A stretch of 64,000 bases of DNA, from assembly GCF_005405925.1 (NCBI RefSeq), contig NZ_BJHV01000001.1:1674001-1738000 (forward strand), read 5' to 3'. Made by a program: the position numbers and the translations under genes. Numbering within the stretch: the stretch's first letter is position 1; each line of letters opens with the position of its first letter. Of the stretch, positions 34,576-42,298 are shown in pieces. Origin of the DNA: Streptomyces antimycoticus (GTDB lineage Bacteria > Actinomycetota > Actinomycetes > Streptomycetales > Streptomycetaceae). Below the pieces are notes generated by a model. That model searched no databases. It was not told the DNA's origin and was given only the letters and a program-made list of their open reading frames with translations.

Positions 34576-35511
34576 TCAGCCCTGTTCATAGTGGCTCGGT
34601 CTGCCGTCACGGCGGACGAGACGGCCGAGCTGTTCCGCGCGGGTGCGGGGCATGAGCGTCCAGGTGCCGTCGGTGCGGTGCACGGCGGCCGAGTGCCAAG
34701 GGGTGGTCCAGACGTCGGCGGCGTCGAGGAGGCGGATGCCGAATTTGGGGGCGCCGATGGGCTGGGGGTGGATGGACAGCCGTACGGAGCCCGGGTGGTG
34801 CTCGGCGATCAGGTCGCCCCAGGCTCGGCTGCGCTGGATGACGCCGTAGGCACGTGTGCGGCATGCGCGTTGGAGGGCGGAGCGGGTGCCGGTGAAGTCG
34901 GCGGTGTCGTCGACGAGGAACCGGGTGATGCCCCGGTACAGGGCGAGGGTGTGGTCCTCGGAGCGGACCTCGGCTCGCAGCGCCTCCAGGGTGGGGGCGT
35001 ACCGCCGGCACACCTGGGCGCGCTTGGCGTCGTGGGGCAGGTCGCCCAGGACGTCGCGCAGGTCGAAGACGGAGAGGCGGTGCAGGTCCGACTCCCGGAT
35101 GAGACGTCTGAGTCCGTCCGCATAGGCGTCTATGTGGTCGTCCGGGACGCGGATCAGGTCGCCGAAGACATGGCCGTCGGAGCAGATGATCACGCGGGCG
35201 CCCGGTGGGTGGACCCGCTCGATCTCCTCGCACAGGGTGTTCAGGAAGCCGAGGGAGAGGCGTTCGCCCTGGTCGGGGAGGTGGCCGAGGACCTTTGCGG
35301 GGTTCGGGGACTTGCAGGGGAAGCCGGGCAGGGTGAAGACCACGGGTTCCCCGGCACGTACGAACCCGGCGATCCGGCGCAGCTGGTGCGCGAACGCCTC
35401 CGCCGCCGCGGGCGAGGGGTCGGTCGTGCGGTGGTACGGCAGCAGCAGGTCCAGGATGGCGGCGCTCATGCTGCTCGTGGGGCGGGTGTCCGGTGCGGTC
35501 GTCAGCGGCAT
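34576..35511 (-). CDS. Isonitrile synthase family protein (PvcA/Dit1-like)
   Basis: 311 aa from ATG 35511, preceded by CGGAGGACC. The family of L-tyrosine/L-tryptophan isonitrile synthases (PvcA, IsnA, yeast Dit1) is recognised by GFPCKSPNPAKVLG, PPGARVIICSDGHVFGDLI, DHIDAYADGLRRL and the C-terminal SIHPQPIGAPKFGIRLL. Members turn the amine of an amino acid into an isocyanide, taking the carbon from ribulose-5-phosphate. No PvcB-type Fe/2OG oxygenase is adjacent; instead a P450 gene lies upstream, as in the fungal Dit1-Dit2 pair. The aromatic amino acid substrate is inferred from the family. It is the last gene of a leftward cluster. Confidence 0.88.
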   Translation of the reverse strand: MPLTTAPDTRPTSSMSAAILDLLLPYHRTTDPSPAAAEAFAHQLRRIAGFVRAGEPVVFTLPGFPCKSPNPAKVLGHLPDQGERLSLGFLNTLCEEIERVHPPGARVIICSDGHVFGDLIRVPDDHIDAYADGLRRLIRESDLHRLSVFDLRDVLGDLPHDAKRAQVCRRYAPTLEALRAEVRSEDHTLALYRGITRFLVDDTADFTGTRSALQRACRTRAYGVIQRSRAWGDLIAEHHPGSVRLSIHPQPIGAPKFGIRLLDAADVWTTPWHSAAVHRTDGTWTLMPRTRAEQLGRLVRRDGRPSHYEQG

Positions 35512-35572
35512 GAGGGGGTCCTCCGTGAAGGGATGCGCAACGCGGGGCATGCGGGCAGGGCCGTATGGCGCC

Positions 35573-35589
35573 TCGGCGTGGCACGCCGA
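35573..35589. promoter_or_regulatory. Perfect dyad between P450 and isonitrile synthase genes
   Basis: TCGGCGTG-G-CACGCCGA in the 188-bp gap upstream of the isonitrile synthase gene. This is the largest gap within the biosynthetic run and may hold a separate promoter or an attenuating hairpin. The dyad could be an operator or an RNA stem. Confidence 0.4.
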
Positions 35590-35699
35590 ACGCCGGCGGA
35601 TGGGGTGCGGGCGGTCCGGCCGGGGGCGGTCCGCACACGGGTGGCGCGCGGAACCCGCCCCGTGCGCCAGATGGGGGCCTGCGATCGAAAGGCGTCGGG

Positions 35700-36956
35700 T
35701 CAGACGCGTCGGTCGTAGCCGACGGGCAGGTGATCGGTCCCCCGGCCGAGGACGGCCGGGATCCACTCGATGTCCCCGTCTTCGATGGCCAGGTGCACTC
35801 CGGGGAGGCGGGCCAGGAGGGTGCCCAGCGCGATCTGGAGTTCGGGGCGGGCCAGGGACGCGCCGGGGCAGAAGTGGATGCCGTGGCCGAAGGCCAGGTG
35901 GGGATTGGGCGAGCGGTCCAGGTCGAGGGAGTCGGGGTCGGGGAAGCGGCGCGGGTCGCGGTTGGCCGCGCACAGGGAGACGATCACCGAGTCCCCGGCC
36001 GGGACCTTGGTGCCGTGCAGGTCGCTGTCCCGGTCGAAGAAGCGCCAGGTGGTCAGCTCGAAGGCGCTGTCGTAGCGGAGGAGTTCGTCGACGGCGCGGG
36101 GCATCAGCTCCGGGTTGTCGCGCAGCCGGGCGAGTTGGGCGGGGTGGCGGAAGAGGGCGATCAGGGCGGTGGTGATCTGGTTGGTGACCGGTTCCTGACC
36201 CGCCACCAGGAGCTGGAAGATCATCGAGTCCAGCTCCTCTTGGGAGAGCTCGCGGCGGTCACGGGCCACGACCAGGCGGCTGAGCAGGTCGTCCTCCTCG
36301 TGTTCGCGCTTGTGGGCGACGACCTCGGCTATGTAGCTCTGCAGCCCGTGCAGGCGGGCCTCGTACAGCGGGCGCCCGGGGTCGGTCGGTCCGACCGGCT
36401 GGACGACCTTGCCCCAGTCGCGGTCGAAGCGGGCCGCCAACTCGGGCGGCAGGCCGATGACTTCGGCGAGGGCCTGGAAGGGGAAGCGGGCGGCGAAGCC
36501 GGTGACAAGGTCCGCGGGGCCGGTTTCCGGGAGGGCGTCGACGAGGGCGTCGGCCAGCTCCTGGAAACGGGGCCTCAGGCGCTCGATACGGCGCGGAGTG
36601 AAGGCGTCGGTGACAAAGCGCCGCATGCGGGTGTGGGTCGGTGGGTCCTGGTGGAGGAGGTGGACCTGGAGCTGTGAGTGCTGGGGCTCGGGCATGATCG
36701 AGGCGCGGGCGCGCCAGCGGTCGTTGCCCCGGTCGTGGTTCTTGCCGAGGCGGTCGTCGCCCAGCGCGGAGTGCGCGGCGTCGTAGCCGGTGACGAACCA
36801 GGCGTGTACGCCGCTGGGAAATAGGACGCGGTGCACCGGTCCGGTCTCGCGCATCCGCTCGTAGAGGGGGTACGGGTTGCTCTTGTAGGGGCAGCCCATC
36901 AGCGGCACGGGCTCGGGCAGGGCATCGGGGGCCGTCCCGGATTCCTGGGGTGTCAT
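35700..36956 (-). CDS. Cytochrome P450
   Basis: 418 aa, soluble class I type. Heme loop FGHGIHFCPGASLAR (Cys ligand near residue 361), K-helix ELLR within VDELLRYDSAFEL, and PERF-like RRFPDPDSLDLDRSPN. The I-helix reads LLVAGQEPVTNQITT: the usual AGxE/D-T-T has Pro-Val where the proton-relay Thr should be, which is rare and often goes with unusual P450 chemistry. It needs a ferredoxin and reductase from elsewhere. It begins 12 bp after the asparagine synthetase gene, so both belong to one operon; it probably oxidises the isonitrile intermediate. Confidence 0.95.
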   Translation of the reverse strand: MTPQESGTAPDALPEPVPLMGCPYKSNPYPLYERMRETGPVHRVLFPSGVHAWFVTGYDAAHSALGDDRLGKNHDRGNDRWRARASIMPEPQHSQLQVHLLHQDPPTHTRMRRFVTDAFTPRRIERLRPRFQELADALVDALPETGPADLVTGFAARFPFQALAEVIGLPPELAARFDRDWGKVVQPVGPTDPGRPLYEARLHGLQSYIAEVVAHKREHEEDDLLSRLVVARDRRELSQEELDSMIFQLLVAGQEPVTNQITTALIALFRHPAQLARLRDNPELMPRAVDELLRYDSAFELTTWRFFDRDSDLHGTKVPAGDSVIVSLCAANRDPRRFPDPDSLDLDRSPNPHLAFGHGIHFCPGASLARPELQIALGTLLARLPGVHLAIEDGDIEWIPAVLGRGTDHLPVGYDRRV

Positions 36957-36968
36957 GGGAGGTGCTCC

Positions 36969-38795
36969 TCAAAGGGCGAGTTCGGGCTGGTAGTGGTCCA
37001 GCCACAGGGCGAGGTCGACGACGCGTTCGAGGCGGAGGCGGTGGCCCCACTCCAGTTGGCCGGGCGGGGTGTCGAGGCAGGGTTTGAGGCGGGTCTCGTC
37101 GGCGAGTGAGCGGACGGTGTCGTCGGCGAGGGTGTCGCGGGCCAGGTTCTGCAGGCCGCGGTTGTAGTCGGGGTGATGAGTGGCCGGGTAGTGGTTCTTG
37201 GGGCGGTGCAGCACCGAGTCGGGGGCCAGTCCGGTGGCCGCCGCGCGCAGCAGGCTCTTCTCCCGGCCGTCGAAGTTCTTCAGGGTCCAGGGGGTGGTGA
37301 AGGCGTACTCGACGAGCCGGTGATCGCAGTAGGGGACGCGGACCTCCAGGCCCTGCGCCATGCTCAACCGGTCCTTGCGGTGCAGGAGTTGACGCAGCCA
37401 GCGGGTGAGCGAGAAATGCTGCATCTCGCGCTGCCGGTGTTCGGTGGGCGTCTCGCCGTCGAGGTGCGGCACGGCGGCCCGAGCGCTGCGATAGGTGTCG
37501 TCACGGAACTCGCCGATGCGCAGGTCCAGTTCGGGGTTGAGTGGCATCGCGGCCTCGTCGCCGGTCACCAACAGCCAGGGGAATGTGGGCGCGGCGAGCG
37601 CCCTGGGGTTGTGGAACCAGGGGTAGCCGCCGAAGACCTCGTCGGCCGCCTCGCCGGACAGGGCGACGGTGGAGTGCTTCCGGATCTCCCCGAAGAGGAG
37701 GTAGAGCGAGGTGTCCATGTCGCCGACGCCGATCGGCGAGTCGCGGGCCATGACCACGGCCTTGCGGTGTTCGGGGTCGAGCAGGGCACGCGGGTCCAGC
37801 ACCACCGTGCTGTGGTCGGTGCCGAGGAACGCGCCCGCTTCCGTGGCGTACGGGGTGTCGTGGCCGGTGCGCAGAACATCACCGGTGAAGCTCTCGGCCT
37901 GGTCGCGGTAGTCGACGGCGTAGGAGCGGATCCGGGCGCCCGGGCCCTCGCGCAGGCGCAGTTCGTCGGCGAGCAGGGCGGTCAGGACGGTGGAGTCGAT
38001 GCCGCCCGACAGCAGGGAGCACAGGGGGACGTCGGCCTCCAGCTGAGCGCGGGCGGCGGTGCTCACCAGGTCGTGCACCCGGGCCACGGTCGCGTCCCGG
38101 TCGTCCGGGTGGGCCTCGGCCTCCAACTCCCAGTAGCGGCGCTCGCGGATGCCGTCCCGGTCCAGCAGGAACAGACCGCCGGGCTCGACCTCCCGCACGC
38201 CGGACCACACCGTCGGACCGGTGGTGAAGAGCAGGCTGTACGCCTCGCGCAGCCCGTCCGCGTCAACCCGGGGCCGTAGCTCCGGATGGGCGAAGAGCGC
38301 CTTGGGTTCGGAGGCGAAGGCCAGACCGCCGTCCACCTCCGCCCAGAAGAGGGGCTTGACGCCGAGCCGGTCGCGGACCAGGAGCAGCCGGTGTGCCCGC
38401 TCGTCCCAGACGGCGAACGCGAACATGCCGTCCAGGTGGTCGGCCACCTCCTCGCCCCACTCGGCGTAGGCGCGCAGCACCACCTCGGTGTCGCTGCGGG
38501 TGCGGAACTCGTGTCCCAGGCCCCTGAGTTGTGCGCGCAGTGCGTGGTGGTTGTAGATCTCGCCGCTGTAGGTGAGCACGGTGGTCGGGGCGTCGGGCCG
38601 GTCGGTCATCGGCTGGACGCCGCCGGCGATGTCGAGGACGGCCAGGCGGCGGTGGCCGATCGCGGCGCGCCGGCCGAGCCAGACTCCGCCCGCGTCGGGG
38701 CCACGCGGGGTCAGGGCGGCGGTCATGGCCTCGATGACCGGGGCCTGGGTGCGGGGGTCCTGGTGGAAGGAGACCCAGCCGGTGATTCCGCACAT
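36969..38795 (-). CDS. Asparagine synthetase (glutamine-hydrolysing), class B
   Basis: 608 aa. The N-terminus MCGITGW supplies the catalytic Cys2 of the glutaminase domain, with ATVLTYSGEIYNH-like sequence (TTVLTYSGEIYNHHAL). The synthetase domain has the PP-loop CSLLSGGIDSTVLTALL (near residue 261), ATP-binding SYAVDYRDQAES and GEAADEVFGGYPWF. It makes an amide from a carboxylate with ATP and glutamine. Within this cluster it may supply asparagine or amidate a pathway intermediate rather than serve primary metabolism. The downstream P450 starts 12 bp after its stop codon. Confidence 0.95.
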   Translation of the reverse strand: MCGITGWVSFHQDPRTQAPVIEAMTAALTPRGPDAGGVWLGRRAAIGHRRLAVLDIAGGVQPMTDRPDAPTTVLTYSGEIYNHHALRAQLRGLGHEFRTRSDTEVVLRAYAEWGEEVADHLDGMFAFAVWDERAHRLLLVRDRLGVKPLFWAEVDGGLAFASEPKALFAHPELRPRVDADGLREAYSLLFTTGPTVWSGVREVEPGGLFLLDRDGIRERRYWELEAEAHPDDRDATVARVHDLVSTAARAQLEADVPLCSLLSGGIDSTVLTALLADELRLREGPGARIRSYAVDYRDQAESFTGDVLRTGHDTPYATEAGAFLGTDHSTVVLDPRALLDPEHRKAVVMARDSPIGVGDMDTSLYLLFGEIRKHSTVALSGEAADEVFGGYPWFHNPRALAAPTFPWLLVTGDEAAMPLNPELDLRIGEFRDDTYRSARAAVPHLDGETPTEHRQREMQHFSLTRWLRQLLHRKDRLSMAQGLEVRVPYCDHRLVEYAFTTPWTLKNFDGREKSLLRAAATGLAPDSVLHRPKNHYPATHHPDYNRGLQNLARDTLADDTVRSLADETRLKPCLDTPPGQLEWGHRLRLERVVDLALWLDHYQPELAL

Positions 38796-38829
38796 GGGTG
38801 CGACTCCTCGGTGACGGTGAGGCGGTGGT

Positions 38830-40260
38830 TCAGCGGGGTGCGGCGGGCGCCGCGTCGGCGGTTTTCTCGGTGAGGTTCGCGGGACCGCGGGCGGGCCGGC
38901 CGAGCAGCGGTACGGCGGAGCAGGCGGCGAGGGCGGCGAGGGCCAGACCCGCCCGTACGCCGTCGTCCGGACCGGCCGGCCCCCAGACCGCGGTGGCCAG
39001 GGCCGGACCGAGCGTGAAGCCGAGGCTGCGGGCGAGCTGGACGGTCGAGCCGACCGTGGCGGCGCGGCCCGGTGGGGCGGCGCCCATGACGAGGGCCTGG
39101 GCCGGGCCGCCGTTCAGGCCCATGCCGAGTCCGGCCAGGGCGAGCCGCCAGGCCACGTCAGGAGGGGACCAGCCGTCGCCCAGCGGGACGAGCAGCAACA
39201 GACCGACGGCGGCGAGCGCGGCGCCGGTGACCGCGACGGGCCTGGCCCCGTACCGGTCGGCGAGCCGTCCGCCGAGCGGGCCCGCCAGCCCCATGCCGAG
39301 GGGGAAGACGAGCACCGTCAGGCCGGTGGTGGTCGCGCTGACGTCCTCGTCGCGCTGGAGGTGCAGGGCGACCACGTAGTGCATGGCGGCGAAACCCACC
39401 GCCAGCGCCAGCACCGCGCCATGCGCCCGCAGCAGCCCCGCCGCCCGCAGCACACCGGCCACCGGCCGGCCGCCCGGTCCCCGCAGCCACCACCACAGCG
39501 GCGGTGCGGCGACGAGGGCGAGCGGCAGCCAGGCGGGGGTATCGGAGGCCAGGGTCAGAGACAGCAGCAGGATCGTTACTCCCATGGCTATCAGGGCGGT
39601 GTCGGCGAGGAAGCGCCGGTCCGCGCCGCGCAGACGGCCGTCCCCGGCCATCGCCCGCCACACCACGGCCAGCGCCAGCAGACAGAGCGGGATCTTGACC
39701 AGGAAGATCCAGCGCCAGCCCAGGTGGTCCAGGAGCAGACCGCCGACCGCCGGTCCGGTGACGGCGCCCAGGGGGCCGAGGGTCGCGGGCACGCTCATCG
39801 CCCGCCCGCGCAGCTCGGGCCGCACGGAGCGGATCGCCAGCACCGGCATCAACACGAACAGCACCGCGCCGCACATGCCCTGTCCGATCCGGGCGGCGAT
39901 CAGCCAGGCGGCCCACGGCGATGCGGCGGCAAGCGCGCCGCACAGCGCGAAGCCGCCGGTCGCGGCCAGCAGCGCGGGGCGAGTGCCCACGGCGTCGAGC
40001 CAGCGGCCGACGGGCAACAGAAGAGCGACGACGGGAAGTTGATAGCCCAGGACCGCCCACTGGGCTGTCGCCGCCGGCACCCGCAAGCCCTGGGAGATGT
40101 CCGCGAGCGCCACGTTGACGATGTTCATGTCGAGCATCGCCACAAACGCCAGCGCGCCCGCCACGGCCACCAGGAGCCAGCGGTCGTGGACTTCGGGTGG
40201 ATCCGCCGGCCGCTCGGGTACGTCCCCGGGCTGATCCGCACCGGACGCGTCGTCGGTCAT
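38830..40260 (-). CDS. MFS transporter, drug:H+ antiporter type
   Basis: 476 aa with 12-14 helices. Motif A-like LPVGRWLDAVGTRPALL and motif C-like LGPLGAVTGPAVGGLLLDHL place it in the DHA2/EmrB-QacA exporter group. Start ATG 40260 has GAGGGAGGGG upstream. It sits between the metallophore importer and the biosynthetic enzymes and would export the cluster product or give self-protection (inference from context). An inverted repeat precedes it, so it may begin a new transcript or follow an attenuator. Confidence 0.93.
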   Translation of the reverse strand: MTDDASGADQPGDVPERPADPPEVHDRWLLVAVAGALAFVAMLDMNIVNVALADISQGLRVPAATAQWAVLGYQLPVVALLLPVGRWLDAVGTRPALLAATGGFALCGALAAASPWAAWLIAARIGQGMCGAVLFVLMPVLAIRSVRPELRGRAMSVPATLGPLGAVTGPAVGGLLLDHLGWRWIFLVKIPLCLLALAVVWRAMAGDGRLRGADRRFLADTALIAMGVTILLLSLTLASDTPAWLPLALVAAPPLWWWLRGPGGRPVAGVLRAAGLLRAHGAVLALAVGFAAMHYVVALHLQRDEDVSATTTGLTVLVFPLGMGLAGPLGGRLADRYGARPVAVTGAALAAVGLLLLVPLGDGWSPPDVAWRLALAGLGMGLNGGPAQALVMGAAPPGRAATVGSTVQLARSLGFTLGPALATAVWGPAGPDDGVRAGLALAALAACSAVPLLGRPARGPANLTEKTADAAPAAPR

Positions 40261-40291
40261 ACACCCCTCCCTCTGGTCCTTCTGGCAGACC

Positions 40292-40309
40292 GGCCGCCGA
40301 GCGGCGGCC
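40292..40309 (-). terminator. Hairpin between importer and MFS genes
   Basis: GGCCGCC-GAGC-GGCGGCC, 7-bp GC stem with a 4-nt loop in the 114-bp gap after the ATPase gene. It may partly end the importer transcript before the MFS gene. Confidence 0.45.
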
Positions 40310-40374
40310 TCGCTCTAGAAGTCGGGCGGACCGCGAGGTGAGTTCCCGGATGCATCAGGAAAAACCGCTGGAAT

Positions 40375-41217
40375 TCATGATGAGCTGACAGGTTGCCCTT
40401 GATGCTCGTCTGCCGGGTCGGCCGCTTCCGGTTCCGCCCGCCCGTCCGCCGGTTCCCGGTGGTCGAAGGCGATCAGCGGGTCCCCGGTCAGCGGGTGCTC
40501 GACCACGGCCGCGCGCACGCCGAACACCTCGGCCAGCAGGGCCGGTCGCAGCACCTCGCGTGGCGTTCCGGAGGCGACCACGCGGCCTTCGTGCAGGATG
40601 TGCAGCCGGTCGCACACGGAGGCGGCGGCGTTGAGGTCATGCAGCGACACCAGGGTCGTACGGCGTCGGCCGCGCAGCAGCGCGAGGAGTTCGACCTGGT
40701 GGCGGACGTCGAGGTGGTTCGTCGGCTCGTCCAGGACCAGGACGTCCGGCCGCTGGGCGAACGCGCGGGCCAGCAAGACGCGTTGGCGCTCGCCGCCGGA
40801 CAGCTCGGTGAAGCCGCGGTCGGCGTGGCCCGCCATGCCGACGTCCGCGAGAGAGCGCGCGACGATGTCCCGGTCGGCGGCGTCCTCCCCGGCGAACGCC
40901 CGCTTGTAGGGGGTGCGGCCCATGGCGACGACCTCGCGTACGGTCAGCTCGAAATCCCCGCCCCGCTCCTGCGGGAGCGCGGCGACGTGCCGGGCCGACC
41001 GCGCGGGGCTCAGCTCGCGGAGGTCGGCGCCGTCGAGCAGGACACGTCCGGCGGCGGGCTTCAGATGCCGGTACACGGTCCGCAGAAGAGTGGACTTGCC
41101 ACTGCCGTTGGGCCCCACCAGTCCGGTGATCTCGCCTTCGGCCGCGATGAGGTGGGCATCGGCCACGACCGTACGTCCGGCATACGCGACCCGCAGGTCC
41201 TCGATGTCGATCCTCAA
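40375..41217 (-). CDS. Metallophore ABC transporter ATP-binding protein (FecE/FepC type)
   Basis: 280 aa from TTG 41217, whose TTGA overlaps the permease stop codon; GGGGAGCGGGAG lies upstream. Walker A GPNGSGKST, Q-loop ALPQERGG, signature ELSGGERQRVLLA, Walker B VLVLDEPTNHLD and switch His in LVSLHDLNAA are all intact. LLRTVYRHLKPAAGRVLLDG is typical of iron-chelate and vitamin B12 importers. It drives uptake through the FecCD-type permease. The C-terminal 40 residues are Ala/Asp/Glu-rich and variable. The true substrate could be a siderophore, heme, cobamide or another metal chelate. Confidence 0.93.
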   Translation of the reverse strand: MRIDIEDLRVAYAGRTVVADAHLIAAEGEITGLVGPNGSGKSTLLRTVYRHLKPAAGRVLLDGADLRELSPARSARHVAALPQERGGDFELTVREVVAMGRTPYKRAFAGEDAADRDIVARSLADVGMAGHADRGFTELSGGERQRVLLARAFAQRPDVLVLDEPTNHLDVRHQVELLALLRGRRRTTLVSLHDLNAAASVCDRLHILHEGRVVASGTPREVLRPALLAEVFGVRAAVVEHPLTGDPLIAFDHREPADGRAEPEAADPADEHQGQPVSSS

Positions 41218-42298
41218 CTCCCGCTCCCCAAGCGCCGGTCCAGCAGATACAGCAGCCCCGGAGCGCCGATCAGCGAGGTGACGACCCCGACCGGCAACTC
41301 CTGCGTGTCCATGGCCGTGCGGCACACGATGTCGACCACCACCAGCAGCAGCGCGCCGAAGAGCGCCGACACGGGCAGCAGACGACGGTGATCGCCGCCG
41401 ACGACCAGGCGGCAGACGTGGGGGACCATGAGGGCGATGAAGGCGATGGCCCCGGAGACCGCGACGAGGACGCCGGTGAGCAGGCTGGTGACCGCGAACA
41501 GCTCACGGCGCAGCCGTACGACGTCGATGCCGAGCCCGGCCGCCGTCTCATCGCCCATCAGCAGCGCGTTCAGGCCCCGGGCCCGGGCCTGCAACAGCAG
41601 CAGGACCGCCGGAACCGCCACCGCCGGGGCGGCCAGCAGCGGCCAGCTCGCGCCGCTGAGGCTGCCCATGAGCCAGAACAGCACACTGTGGGTCTGCTGC
41701 TCGTCCCCGGCCTGCAACACCAGATAGCTGGTGAAGCCGGACAGGAACTGCCCGATGGCCACCCCGGCGAGCACCAGCCTGAGCGGCGCGAACCCCCCGC
41801 CGCGCCGGGCCACCGCCCAGACGAGCGCGAAGGTGGCCAGGGCTCCCGCGAAAGCGGCACCGGACAGACCGAGGCCCAGCACTCCCCCGGTGCCGAGGCC
41901 GAGCACGATGGCGGCGACGGCGCCGAGGGAGGCGCCGTTGGAGACACCGAGGAAGTACGGATCGGCCAGCGGATTCCGGACGAGGGCCTGCATGGCCGTA
42001 CCGACCAGGCCGAGCCCGGCACCCACCAGGGCGGCCAACAGTGCGCGGGGCAGGCGCAGTTGCCACACGATCAGGTCGTTGGTGCCGGGCCGGGGGCCTC
42101 GCCGGTCAGTCTGCGCCAGACCACGCTCCACACCTCGCCCGGCGGGATCGACGTGGAACCCCAGGCGACCGCCGCCGTGAGGGCCGCGAGCAACGCGACC
42201 GCCAGGAGCAGCGCCAACGGCACGGCGGGCACGGAACGCCGCGTGCGCACACGGGCATCGGTGCTGCCCTTCGCGCTCACCGTGGCGTCGAGCACCAT
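41214..42298 (-). pseudogene. FecCD-type metallophore permease, frameshifted as sequenced
   Basis: Starting at ATG 42298 (1-bp overlap with the binding-protein stop) the protein opens with a helix and SIPPGEVWSVVWRRLTGEAP. It then switches frame and continues GTNDLIVWQLRLPRALLAAL through the whole FecCD fold (NPLADPYFLGVSNGASLGAV; MVPHVCRLVVGGDHRRLLPV). Adding one base to the five-G run at 42092-42096 joins both parts into a normal permease of about 360 aa (GEAPRPGTNDLIVW). No other damage is visible, and flanking genes overlap it tightly, so the gene is probably intact in the organism and a base is missing in the sequence. Confidence 0.82.
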
